From Synergistetes bacterium HGW-Synergistetes-1 (GTDB taxonomy: Bacteria > Synergistota > Synergistia > Synergistales > Synergistaceae), in NCBI GenBank assembly GCA_002839185.1, contig PGXO01000005.1, positions 186,001-250,000 on the forward strand: DNA of 64,000 nt. The letters are read 5' to 3'. Positions within the stretch are counted from its first letter, which is position 1. Each line of letters begins with the position of its first letter. The notes under the pieces were generated by a model that saw only the letters and a list, made by a program, of their open reading frames with translations, was not told where the DNA came from and did not search any database. This document shows, one piece after another, positions 52,549-60,803 of this stretch. A program made the position numbers and the translations under genes.

Positions 52549-52806
52549 TCTGCACTTCACTATTATTACTTCGCCCACATCAGCTGCTTCAAGATCGTCA
52601 GCTTTCGGCGGCCCAGGGATAGGCCACTCAGCTTCAATGCAGCACTTCAGGTACTCTTTTAAAACTTCAGGAGCCCTTTTTATCACATCTTCCCTGTCCT
52701 CTCCCTCTACCCAGCAGCCAGACAGTCCAACAAAGTTTGCTGCCCAGAGCCTTCCTTCGTCGTAGCCGAAGGCCAGAACAGCAGGATAAACGTACTCTTT
52801 CTCCAT
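52543..52806 (-). CDS. HicB-like protein, no HicA partner
   Basis: 87 residues. The fold matches the HicB family (partial RNase H-like): Y-V-Y-P-A-V-L-A-F-G-Y, A-A-N-F-V-G-L-S-G-C-W-V-E-G-E-D-R-E-D-V-I. HicB antitoxins neutralise the HicA RNase, but no HicA (dsRBD-like, about 60 residues) is adjacent, and no C-terminal DNA-binding domain is seen. It starts at the base after the M19 dipeptidase stop codon, so they are co-transcribed. I regard it as a HicB-family orphan rather than a toxin-antitoxin pair. Confidence 0.75.
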   Translation of the reverse strand: MEKEYVYPAVLAFGYDEGRLWAANFVGLSGCWVEGEDREDVIKRAPEVLKEYLKCCIEAEWPIPGPPKADDLEAADVGEVIIVKCRI

Positions 52807-53793
52807 TTATCCCAGCACCCTTTCAATGACTCGCATAAAGTTGCCCCCTGTAAAAGCGCAGTAATCTCCAGGACTCAATTTTTTCTTCATAGGTACGATA
52901 AATCGTCTCGCTGCGTCCAGATGGTCAGTAAAGAGATCCTTTTGCCGGCTGTCGTCATTCCCCATGCTAAGCGATGCTATACAGTCACACAGATCCAGAC
53001 CCAATCCCACATTATCTATCCCCGCTACTTGGGTTATATGCTGAAGATGTTCAAAAAACTTATCTGTATTTCGATCAGCTTCGTTGTCCGATACGAATGG
53101 TGAATATGCATTAAGTCCGACAACTCCCCCTGATTCTGCTATCATCTTTATCTGGTCATCTTTGAGGTTTCTCGCTGATCCGCACAGCGCCCTGCAGTTT
53201 GAGTGCGAAGCTATAAATGGAGCCTTAATCAACTCTGCGACCTCATAAAAGCCAGGATCGTTCAGATGGCTCACGTCGATGACCATGCCCATCTTCTGAG
53301 CTTCCATGACCAGTTCCCTTCCAAATTTAGTAAGGCCTCCAGGATGTCTGGGCGCATCTGCAGGGTCGAAGCTGCTGCCGTCACCGGCATAGTTCCTCCT
53401 TGACCAAGTAAGTCCGACAAGCCTTACGCCCAGATCATAAAAAGTTCTAAGGAGAAAGATGTCGTTACCCAGAGGTTCAGCTCCTTCAAGAGAGAGAAAT
53501 AATCCAATTTTGCCCTTTTCTGAAGCAGCTTTCGCTTCAGACGAATTTCTGCAGAGGGAAAAGAGCTCTCGCGATTCTTCCAGTTCTTCCTTCAACGCTG
53601 ATATTTGATCCAATGCGTTTCGAAGGGCACCCTCGGGCAGAAAAATATCGGAAATATAAAGGGAACATATGATCGTACTTATTCCTGCTTCTTTTAAATT
53701 TTGGAAATGTCTTCTTTCAAGGACCTTCCGTTCCCCTTTTTTCCTGTAGCTGAGGACATCAAGGAGCACGTCAAAATGTGCATCAAGTAGCAT
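52807..53793 (-). CDS. Membrane dipeptidase (peptidase M19)
   Basis: 328 residues. M19 zinc-site features are H-F-D near the N-terminus (H-x-D), L-S-L-E-G-A-E (bridging Glu), I-D-V-S-H-L-N-D, S-H-S-N-C-R-A-L-C and G-L-D-L-C-D. It is without a signal peptide, so cytosolic. It hydrolyses dipeptides, often with a D-residue. I chose the ATG at 53793 with AGGGAT nine bases upstream. The HicB-like gene follows immediately. Confidence 0.9.
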   Translation of the reverse strand: MLLDAHFDVLLDVLSYRKKGERKVLERRHFQNLKEAGISTIICSLYISDIFLPEGALRNALDQISALKEELEESRELFSLCRNSSEAKAASEKGKIGLFLSLEGAEPLGNDIFLLRTFYDLGVRLVGLTWSRRNYAGDGSSFDPADAPRHPGGLTKFGRELVMEAQKMGMVIDVSHLNDPGFYEVAELIKAPFIASHSNCRALCGSARNLKDDQIKMIAESGGVVGLNAYSPFVSDNEADRNTDKFFEHLQHITQVAGIDNVGLGLDLCDCIASLSMGNDDSRQKDLFTDHLDAARRFIVPMKKKLSPGDYCAFTGGNFMRVIERVLG

Positions 53794-53880
53794 GTTATAC
53801 ATATCCCTCACCCCATATCATGACGTTGAACATATCATTTATTGATAAAACAGATCCAGCATCCTTTAACTGACGTTGAC

Positions 53881-54726
53881 TCAATCCTCCTCCGACTGAC
53901 AGATCCTGATCCTCTGTGATCCAAGGTCAGTCATGTCAAACCATAAAAGTTCACCTTTTAAACCTTTTCCCGTAGCTGCCAGTATCTTGATAGCCTCAGA
54001 GACCTCCAGGGAAGCGATAAATGCAGGAGTAAAAGGTGGATTTCCCGTCTCTGTCTCGACCCCTTTGTCAGGAACGTCGTCATTTTCCCACAATGGTCTG
54101 TCTCCCGGATAAAAGACACCGATCTGCCCGAACATACCTCCAATGGCTCCGTGGACAAAAGGTATCCCCAGCTCACGGCAAACTATTGAGGCATTTCTGC
54201 GGCTCCTGTTATTGTCAAGTGCGTCTATTACTACTGAAGAACCCTCAAGGAGCTCTCTTCCGTTTTTTTCATCCAGGAACGTAACCCATGCAAAGGTATC
54301 CACGACACTGTTGACAGATGCTACCCTGTCGGCCGCAGCCAGTGCTTTGGACTTTCCAATGTTTCCCTCTGTAGAGAAAAGCTGACGGTTCAGGTTGTTG
54401 TCATCGAAGACATCAGGATCGATCATCACTATCTCTCCGACCCCAGCTCTCGCCAACATTTCTATGATCCAGCCTCCAAGACCGCCGCAACCGATTACCG
54501 CAGCTCTGGAACCAAGCAGTTTTATCTGACCCTGGATCCCGATAGTACCGATATTTCTCTGATACCTTGAAGGGCAGATACCGTTTTTTAACGCTGTGAT
54601 CTCTACATCACGGGGCTTCAGTCCAAGTTCTGAAGCGAACCTTCGGCAAGTTAGGAAAGGGATCACTTTTATCCCTCCTCTGTCCTTCGAATTGATCTGC
54701 AAATTTTCGACCAGGTCTGCAGGCAA
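53881..54726 (-). CDS. ThiF/MoeB/HesA-family adenylyltransferase, orphan
   Basis: 281 residues. N-terminal extension (1-52) of unknown fold, then the E1-like domain: R-Y-Q-R-N-I-G, G-C-G-G-L-G-G (79-85) ATP loop, D-N-N-L-N-R-Q arginine/glutamine finger and K-S-K-A, D-A-L-D-N-N-R-S-R-R. Family members adenylate the C-terminus of a small sulfur carrier. The usual C-x2-C zinc site and the Cys-containing G-V-L-G-P segment are not visible, although T-P-A-F-I-A-S-L-E-V-S-E-A aligns in place. The start is TTG at 54726 with GGGAGG eight bases upstream. No sulfur carrier gene is adjacent. It is divergent from mnmA. Confidence 0.8.
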   Translation of the reverse strand: MPADLVENLQINSKDRGGIKVIPFLTCRRFASELGLKPRDVEITALKNGICPSRYQRNIGTIGIQGQIKLLGSRAAVIGCGGLGGWIIEMLARAGVGEIVMIDPDVFDDNNLNRQLFSTEGNIGKSKALAAADRVASVNSVVDTFAWVTFLDEKNGRELLEGSSVVIDALDNNRSRRNASIVCRELGIPFVHGAIGGMFGQIGVFYPGDRPLWENDDVPDKGVETETGNPPFTPAFIASLEVSEAIKILAATGKGLKGELLWFDMTDLGSQRIRICQSEED

Positions 54727-54845
54727 ACTTGACACCTCCCTATAAAATCTTATCGGTTGTATTTTTATAGTATACCCGAAAAAAATGATCGGTTTTCTTG
54801 ATGATCATATTATGGGGCACTCTCATTTTGATGTAAAATATTAGA

Positions 54846-55946
54846 ATGAAATATATTGTAAAAACAACATCGTTGCTCAATAGTTCCAAATGGAAAAACT
54901 CCCACTCAAAAAAAGCACTGGTACTTATGAGCGGAGGGGTCGATTCAAGCGCTGCCGCTCTTTTGCTCATGAAGGAAAATTATTCCCTTGCCGGTATGAC
55001 GATGGAGATAACTGAGAGCGAAGAAGCTCTTGCAACTGAATCTGCGGCCTCTGTGTGCAAAGAATTGTCCATTCCACACTTTTCAGTGAACATAAGTGAA
55101 GATTTCAAAAAAAATGTAATACTTCCTTTCTGCAGCTCATATAGCCAGGGACTGACACCCAACCCCTGCGCTGACTGTAATGAAAGGATAAAATTCGGCG
55201 TGCTCTGGGAGGCCGCAGAAGAGCTCTTTGGAAATGATTTTTCAGTTGCTACCGGCCATTACGCCAGGATCATCAAAAAAGATGACAGACACTACCTGGC
55301 GGCAGGAGCAAATAAAGCAAAAGACCAGTCATATTTTTTAAGCGGGATCCCAGCGAAAAAGATGCAGAGGATACTTTTCCCGCTGGGGGACTTTAAGTCA
55401 AAAGAGGAGACCAGGGAGTTGGTAAGGACTTCAGGTCTGGCAGTATCCGAGCGCCCTGAAAGCATGGAAATATGCTTTGCAAATGAGGATGGATACCGGG
55501 CCATTATATGCCGCGATCAGCAGCCAGGACCAATAACAGACACTTCAGGAAAAGTTTTGGGAGAACATAAAGGGATAGGAGGATACACTCTGGGGCAAAG
55601 GAAGGGGCTGGGCATCGCATCAAAGCATCCTCTTTTCGTTATATCGATAGTTCCGGAGACAAATACTGTTGTAGTAGCTTCAAGGGCAGAGGCTTTCCGA
55701 TCAGAGGTCACAGCAGGGTCAGTCAACATACTGGCACCTGATTATCTGAGAGAAGGCCTTCCTTTACTTGGTAAGATACGATCCCAGGGAGACCCTATGC
55801 CGTGCCGCGTCCTCTCCGTAGATCATGCCTGCCTGACAGTTCGGTTTTCAGAGCCAATTTTTGCTCCGGCACCCGGTCAAAGGCTCGTCATCTATACTGA
55901 TGAGGGATATGTTGCTGCCGGAGGAGTGATAAAAATCTCCCCGTGA
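54846..55946 (+). CDS. mnmA: tRNA-specific 2-thiouridylase MnmA
   Basis: 366 residues. PP-loop S-G-G-V-D-S-S (29-35), N-P-C-A-D-C-N-E-R-I-K-F with C108 (catalytic nucleophile) and C210 in S-M-E-I-C-F (persulfide carrier), and G-Q-R-K-G-L-G-I in the central domain. It thiolates U34 of tRNA Lys, Glu and Gln, using sulfur from a cysteine desulfurase. The N-terminal 20 residues are longer than in most MnmA. The ATG starts 119 bases from the divergent ThiF gene. It is followed by a 217-base gap and the sensor gene. Confidence 0.93.
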   Translation: MKYIVKTTSLLNSSKWKNSHSKKALVLMSGGVDSSAAALLLMKENYSLAGMTMEITESEEALATESAASVCKELSIPHFSVNISEDFKKNVILPFCSSYSQGLTPNPCADCNERIKFGVLWEAAEELFGNDFSVATGHYARIIKKDDRHYLAAGANKAKDQSYFLSGIPAKKMQRILFPLGDFKSKEETRELVRTSGLAVSERPESMEICFANEDGYRAIICRDQQPGPITDTSGKVLGEHKGIGGYTLGQRKGLGIASKHPLFVISIVPETNTVVVASRAEAFRSEVTAGSVNILAPDYLREGLPLLGKIRSQGDPMPCRVLSVDHACLTVRFSEPIFAPAPGQRLVIYTDEGYVAAGGVIKISP

Positions 55947-56163
55947 TCAATGAGAACGCACAGATGTTTCAATCATCCAGACCGAATAAAACACAATACG
56001 CAAACACGTTCCATCAACAATGAAATTTTTCCCATAATAAATTTGCACAGATATTTCTATTCCAATGTTTATTTTCGTCTATCTATTATTCAAAACCTGA
56101 TTTATCATAGTAGCGTCATCTGTTACAATATCAACAATTCAAGTCACCTATGGGGGGTTGCTC

Positions 56164-57834
56164 ATGACACTGCGCAGAAAGACTCAGATCGCATTAGGGA
56201 TCACATTGCTCCTCATACTTCTTATGCTAGACCTTACTTTTACTAATTTCCTAAGACGATCTGCCGAACAGACAGACAGGGAAAGGATCACACTAAACCT
56301 ATCAAGGGCTGTAGTATCGATCAACGCTGAGGCAAAGACCCTATCCGCCATAGCCGCAAATTGGGCGCATTCTGATGCGACCTGGGACTACATGAACGGA
56401 CGCAACGCCAATTACGCCGCTGAGACCCTCAACAGAGATGCTCTGACTGAGATCGGGATATCTTCAATGATATTCATTGACAGCGGGAACATGGTGCGCC
56501 TCTTCAAGGACTTCAGCTCAGATGATGAACCATCCTCCCCTGAGAGTGAATTCGTTGCAATATTCGACGACCCCAGGAACCAGTATCTTTTGGACTATAC
56601 GGGACCTACAGGTACAAGCGGGATAGTTCTAAAGGAAAACCAGCCGGTACTTTTCACAGTAAAACCGATCCTTACATCCGACATTCAGGGACCTCCTGCA
56701 GGCAACCTTATAGTCACTCGGACCATCAGCCCAAAACTTATAGCAAATATTTCGAGGAACCTCCACTTTAATTTTGCCATAGAACCAACGACAGAAAACG
56801 AAAAGCAGAATTCTGATAAACTTCCGCTGGTCCTGATCGAGGATGCTGAGAAGAACGCGACAACGATATCCGCAAGGATGCTCGTAAAAGATCACAGCGG
56901 CACCCCCTCCTTCTGGGTCAGGGGAATAGACAAAAAGGAAGACATTGCAGCTGCTGAAAAAAAGATCCAATTTCTTTTTCTGATATTTGGAGTCATTGCT
57001 GTATTGCTTTCCTTCCTTTATGACTTTTTCTTCAAACATGCGTTTTCAAACAGAATGAAGAGACTCCAAAGAGAGGTCGAAGCGATAAGAGACGAAAAGG
57101 GACATAAAGGCATAGTTACAGTTGATTCTAAAAAAGACGAGATCAACAGCCTGCAGAGAACTTTGAGCGATGTCATGGCTTACCACGATTTCAAGCAGGA
57201 ACATAAAAGTAAGATGGACAGCATCAGCCTGATGGTTTACGAACGTTTCGCTCAGGCAGGAAACCGCCTTTGCTACAAGACTCTTGAGGACATCGCGACT
57301 GCCTTCTCCCCCGGCGATGAAAAATTCAGGAACTCGCTCCCCCGTTCAGCAAAAATGACAGTAACGTTCTGCGATAAGCTTAAGCTGCCGGATGAAGAAA
57401 AATTCTATGCGTATCTTGGAGCCCTTTTCAGCAGAATAGGACTTCTTGGCATACCCTTTTCGGTACGCAACAAAACTACCGAACTCTCTCCCGTCGAACT
57501 GAGGGAGTATCACAAGTACCCTATATTATCCAAGGATTTCCTTGAGTCAGTGGAGTTGCTCCGCCCTGCTACGCAAATCCCGCACTGCTGGAACGAAAAA
57601 TGGGATGGCACAGGATTCCCAAAGGGGCTAAGCGGAAGCGCAATTCCTTTGACAGCACGCATCTTTGCTATCGTTGACACATGGAATGAGATGACCAGGC
57701 CATGGCTTGGAAGAAAGCTTCCGACTCAGGAAGAGGTAGAACTGAAACTCCGTGAAATGGCGGGAACAAAATTCGACCCCTATCTCACAGAACAGTTTAT
57801 ACAATTACTGCATGATGAGAGGAAAACTATCTGA
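56164..57834 (+). CDS. CHASE4 sensor with degenerate HD-GYP domain
   Basis: 556 residues. TM helix 1 (about 8-28), periplasmic CHASE4-like domain (35-262) with the typical W-A-H-S-D-A-T-W-D-Y-M, TM helix 2 (268-290), HAMP-like linker, then an HD-GYP-like domain (350-553). The expected metal-binding H-D in L-L-H-D-I-G-K-I-G-I-P is changed to L-F-S-R-I-G-L-L-G-I-P (423-424), and the HHE motif is C-W-N-E, while D-G-T-G-F-P and A-R-I-F-A-I-V-D-T remain. It should not hydrolyse cyclic di-GMP; it may bind it or signal by contact. GGGGGG lies six bases before the ATG at 56164. The next gene starts one base after the stop. Confidence 0.8.
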   Translation: MTLRRKTQIALGITLLLILLMLDLTFTNFLRRSAEQTDRERITLNLSRAVVSINAEAKTLSAIAANWAHSDATWDYMNGRNANYAAETLNRDALTEIGISSMIFIDSGNMVRLFKDFSSDDEPSSPESEFVAIFDDPRNQYLLDYTGPTGTSGIVLKENQPVLFTVKPILTSDIQGPPAGNLIVTRTISPKLIANISRNLHFNFAIEPTTENEKQNSDKLPLVLIEDAEKNATTISARMLVKDHSGTPSFWVRGIDKKEDIAAAEKKIQFLFLIFGVIAVLLSFLYDFFFKHAFSNRMKRLQREVEAIRDEKGHKGIVTVDSKKDEINSLQRTLSDVMAYHDFKQEHKSKMDSISLMVYERFAQAGNRLCYKTLEDIATAFSPGDEKFRNSLPRSAKMTVTFCDKLKLPDEEKFYAYLGALFSRIGLLGIPFSVRNKTTELSPVELREYHKYPILSKDFLESVELLRPATQIPHCWNEKWDGTGFPKGLSGSAIPLTARIFAIVDTWNEMTRPWLGRKLPTQEEVELKLREMAGTKFDPYLTEQFIQLLHDERKTI

Positions 57835-57835
57835 A

Positions 57836-58414
57836 ATGAATATCGTTGACGCAAGAGGGCAGGATTGTCCCAAACCTGTAATATTAACAAAAGAGACTGT
57901 TGAAAAGGGATGCAGGTCTTTTGTCGTTTGGGTCGACAACGAAGTCGCAGCATCAAATGTTCAAAGATTTCTTGAAAGCAAAGGATTCATGGTTAAAAAA
58001 GAGTACGGCGAAGAATCCATCGTACTTGAAGCTAAAATTGAGTCCAAAGAGGGCGAATCAACTCCTCAAAAAAAAGGGTCAATAGGCATTATGTTCACTT
58101 CTGACAAAATTGGGGCCGAATCGGGAGGACTCGGAGACGTCCTTATGAAATCCTGTCTCGGCACCTTGGTGCAGAGTGAAAAAGCCCCCTCTGTCATTGC
58201 TTTGATGAACAGCGCCGTGAAGATGGCTTTAAGCGGATCCTCCTGCCACGACTATCTTTGCGAACTAAGGGACCGTGGGACCCTTATTCTGGTCTGCGGG
58301 ACATGCACGAAACACTTTGGGATCACTGAGGCTGTTTCGGTGGGGGTGATCTCAAACATGTTTGAGATCACAGAGGCAGTTTTCGGTACATCAAAACCTG
58401 TAGTGATAGGCTGA
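57836..58414 (+). CDS. yedF: Sulfurtransferase-like selenium metabolism protein YedF
   Basis: 192 residues. N-terminal SirA/TusA-like domain (1-70) with D-A-R-G-Q-D-C-P-K-P and the transfer cysteine C11; C-terminal DsrE-like domain (85-192) with V-C-G-T-C-T-K-H-F-G and C154, C157. YedF is found with selD and selenium genes and is presumed to handle selenium or persulfide groups. Two cysteine-rich domains in one chain are the family norm. It starts one base after the sensor gene stop and is followed two bases later by the cysteine desulfurase. Confidence 0.88.
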   Translation: MNIVDARGQDCPKPVILTKETVEKGCRSFVVWVDNEVAASNVQRFLESKGFMVKKEYGEESIVLEAKIESKEGESTPQKKGSIGIMFTSDKIGAESGGLGDVLMKSCLGTLVQSEKAPSVIALMNSAVKMALSGSSCHDYLCELRDRGTLILVCGTCTKHFGITEAVSVGVISNMFEITEAVFGTSKPVVIG

Positions 58415-58416
58415 TC

Positions 58417-59577
58417 ATGTCAATATATCTTAATAATGCCGCAACCACCTGGCCAAAGCCCCCGTGTGTACCTGATGCTATTTATGACTTCATAGCAAAC
58501 AGGGGAGCAAATGTAGCCAGGGGTTCGGCTTCCATGAGGGACATCCAGAGCCTTGACAATGTCTTTACATGCAGGCAGAAACTGGCGGAACTGTTCGGCG
58601 GTTATCAGAAATGCGACCCGAGGTTCATAACCCTCACTTCCAACGTAACGGAATCAATAAATATGATCATCAAGGGCTTCCTTAAACCAGGTATGAGAGC
58701 TGTGACCTCCTCTATGGAACACAATTCCGTACTCAGGCCTCTGAGAAGAGCCGAAAATGAGGGTGTCGCACTTGATATCATACAGTGCAGCCTGAAAGGA
58801 TATCTGGACCCGGCACTGCTGAAAAAAAACCTTTCCGGGGGCGCGGACATCGCGATAATAAACCACTGCAGCAATGTCAGCGGATCCCTCCAGAATATTC
58901 AGGACATTGCCGAAGTGTGCAGGGCATCAAATGTCCCGCTCGTGGTCGATTGTGCCCAGACAGCTGGGATAATTGGGATCAGCGCGCAGGCTCTCGGAGC
59001 CGCAGCTCTATGCTTCACAGGACATAAGGGACTCTTCGGCCCGCAAGGTACAGGAGGTATCGTCTGGGATCCGGAGTTCGCAAAGATATGTTCTCCCCTT
59101 TTTGAAGGAGGAACAGGAAGCATTTCTCATGAGGAGTTCCAGCCCTCACAGATGCCTGACAAGTTCGAGGCAGGGACACCAAACCTGCCTGGCATAGCCG
59201 GACTGCTTGCATCTTTAGAGTGGATAGAAAATGAAGGGATAGGCAAAATAAGGAAACATGAGGATCGTTTGGGCAAAATGCTTGAAGAGGGACTAATGAA
59301 AATAAACGGACTCAGAATAATCGGTCCCGGATCTGACGACCCAAGGCTTCCGGTTTATTCCGTAAACATAAGGGGAATGGACAACGCAAAACTTGCCCGT
59401 GACCTTTCCGACATCTACGGGATCGAGACACGACCGGGACTTCACTGCGCTCCTCTTGCACACAGAACGTTAGGGACGTTCCCTGAAGGAGCACTTAGGA
59501 TATCCCCCGGCTATTTCAACACAGCAGACGACATCGATCTTGCTGTCAGTGCACTCACGGAGCTTGCAAAGAATTAA
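58417..59577 (+). CDS. Cysteine desulfurase/selenocysteine lyase family protein
   Basis: 386 residues, class V aminotransferase fold. PLP-binding histidine H102 (S-S-M-E-H-N-S), D178, Schiff-base lysine K204 in F-T-G-H-K-G, and catalytic cysteine C344 in R-P-G-L-H-C-A-P-L-A-H. It begins I-Y-L-N-N-A-A-T-T. It fits the group of desulfurases that occur beside YedF and SelD. It should give persulfide or selenide from cysteine or selenocysteine to YedF or MnmA. It begins two bases after yedF, so they are co-transcribed. Confidence 0.9.
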   Translation: MSIYLNNAATTWPKPPCVPDAIYDFIANRGANVARGSASMRDIQSLDNVFTCRQKLAELFGGYQKCDPRFITLTSNVTESINMIIKGFLKPGMRAVTSSMEHNSVLRPLRRAENEGVALDIIQCSLKGYLDPALLKKNLSGGADIAIINHCSNVSGSLQNIQDIAEVCRASNVPLVVDCAQTAGIIGISAQALGAAALCFTGHKGLFGPQGTGGIVWDPEFAKICSPLFEGGTGSISHEEFQPSQMPDKFEAGTPNLPGIAGLLASLEWIENEGIGKIRKHEDRLGKMLEEGLMKINGLRIIGPGSDDPRLPVYSVNIRGMDNAKLARDLSDIYGIETRPGLHCAPLAHRTLGTFPEGALRISPGYFNTADDIDLAVSALTELAKN

Positions 59578-59602
59578 AGGTTCTCGCGGAATATTTTTTA
59601 GA

Positions 59603-59887
59603 TCAGCCTGATATGAATCCTTTTTCAATGAGTATCTGACGGGACTCTGCATCGGCGGGACGGAAACCTTTACTCAGGAGATCCCTTATATATGTCCCGT
59701 TATACGTAAAGCAGAAAATCATATTTGCCAGCCATAAAGTGAGAACGCTTGCAACAAACATTATCACTGCCCACTTTGCATCGCCCCTGAATATCGGAAC
59801 ACAAAAACCAAAAAAGAAGACTGTCCAGCTGAAACCGACCTTAGCTGTGCGAAGCTGGCCTGACTGGTCCTCAAGCCTAATTATCAT
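59603..59887 (-). CDS. Small membrane protein, DUF2628-like
   Basis: 94 residues with two hydrophobic helices (about 20-36 and 42-60). Features are F-S-W-T-V-F-F-F-G-F-C-V-P-I-F-R-G-D and a Y-I-R-D-L-L-S-K-G-F-R-P segment, as in DUF2628 proteins. Role unknown. It overlaps the start-side of the next small membrane gene by 11 bases; both are transcribed against lemA. Confidence 0.6.
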   Translation of the reverse strand: MIIRLEDQSGQLRTAKVGFSWTVFFFGFCVPIFRGDAKWAVIMFVASVLTLWLANMIFCFTYNGTYIRDLLSKGFRPADAESRQILIEKGFISG

Positions 59888-60113
59888 TTTTGGGCCCTTC
59901 TATTCTCTCTTCTTGCTCCAGGGCCATTATTGCAGCCTTTGATGTACCCAGCCATGTAATGCCTATAAAGCAGGCCATCACCGGAAGTGAGACATATTTG
60001 AATTCAATGCCGCCCTTCATGTAGACGGCAAAAAATAGAATGAGCAGGACAACAGATGAAGCAAGGAATACTTTTGAGATCTTGTTGATCAATCTGGCTG
60101 CACGAAGTGTCAT
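59877..60113 (-). CDS. Small membrane protein of unknown function
   Basis: 78 residues, start M-T-L-R-A-A-R-L at 60113 with GGGTGG seven bases upstream. Two hydrophobic helices (about 15-31 and 39-58), then an acidic tail. No known family. It is upstream of the DUF2628-like gene with an 11-base overlap, and divergent from lemA. Confidence 0.55.
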   Translation of the reverse strand: MTLRAARLINKISKVFLASSVVLLILFFAVYMKGGIEFKYVSLPVMACFIGITWLGTSKAAIMALEQEERIEGPKNDN

Positions 60114-60221
60114 AATATCCACCCTTTGAGAAATATAAGGAACACTGATAAATAATACCACAGGGCTGCTATAAAAAAGGTATAATTTGCATGGATCAAA
60201 ATAACAGGAGGGGGATTAACA

Positions 60222-60770
60222 ATGATGATGTATTTACTGGCAGCAGCTGCAGTTATAGGTTTATGGCTAATGACCACGTACAACGGCCTCGTAAAGCTTC
60301 GCAACCTGATGCAGGAAGGGTGGAGCGGCATAGACGTACAGCTGAAAAGGCGTTCCGACCTGATACCCAATCTCGTTGAGACAGTCAAGGGTTATGCTTC
60401 TCACGAGAAGGAGACACTTCAGGGGGTAACTAACGCCCGTGCCGCTGTAATGCAGGCGGGAAACGATCCTGAAGCAAGGCTGCAGGCTGAAAACGCCCTG
60501 ACTGGAACACTGAGGACTCTCTTTGCTGTAGCAGAAAACTATCCGGAGCTTAAGGCGAATACGAATTTTCTTGATCTTCAGCAACAGCTGGGAACGATCG
60601 AAAATGAGATACAGATGTCCAGACGTTACTACAACGGAACTGCAAGAAACCTTAATACTGCCATCCAGCGTTTTCCTGCTGTTTTGATTGCAAGACAGTT
60701 CGGTTTTAAAGAAGCTCCATTCTTTGAGGCGGAGGAAGAGGCGAGAGATAACCCGAAGGTTTCATTTTAA
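60222..60770 (+). CDS. lemA: LemA family protein
   Basis: 182 residues. N-terminal membrane helix (2-18), then a cytosolic or periplasmic helical domain with the family landmarks Y-N-G-L-V-K-L-R-N, R-S-D-L-I-P-N-L-V-E-T-V-K-G-Y, and Y-N-G-T-A-R-N-L-N-T-A-I-Q-R-F-P. GGAGGGGG precedes the first of three ATG codons. It precedes the DUF2207 gene, the usual LemA partner. Function unsettled. Confidence 0.93.
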   Translation: MMMYLLAAAAVIGLWLMTTYNGLVKLRNLMQEGWSGIDVQLKRRSDLIPNLVETVKGYASHEKETLQGVTNARAAVMQAGNDPEARLQAENALTGTLRTLFAVAENYPELKANTNFLDLQQQLGTIENEIQMSRRYYNGTARNLNTAIQRFPAVLIARQFGFKEAPFFEAEEEARDNPKVSF

Positions 60771-60803
60771 ACAGCATTTTGTGATACTTAGGGGAGGGAA
60801 AAT

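Noticed and set aside
52500-53880. A HicAB toxin-antitoxin module
   Set aside because: Only the HicB-like half is present; no HicA-sized frame with the expected dsRBD-like features lies on either side.
54740-54970. 76-codon minus-strand frame between thiF-like and mnmA genes
   Set aside because: Overlaps the well-supported start of mnmA; no homology features.
55950-56246. 98-codon frame in the gap after mnmA
   Set aside because: Overlaps the signal-anchor coding part of the sensor gene in another frame, is AT-rich and has no ribosome-binding site.
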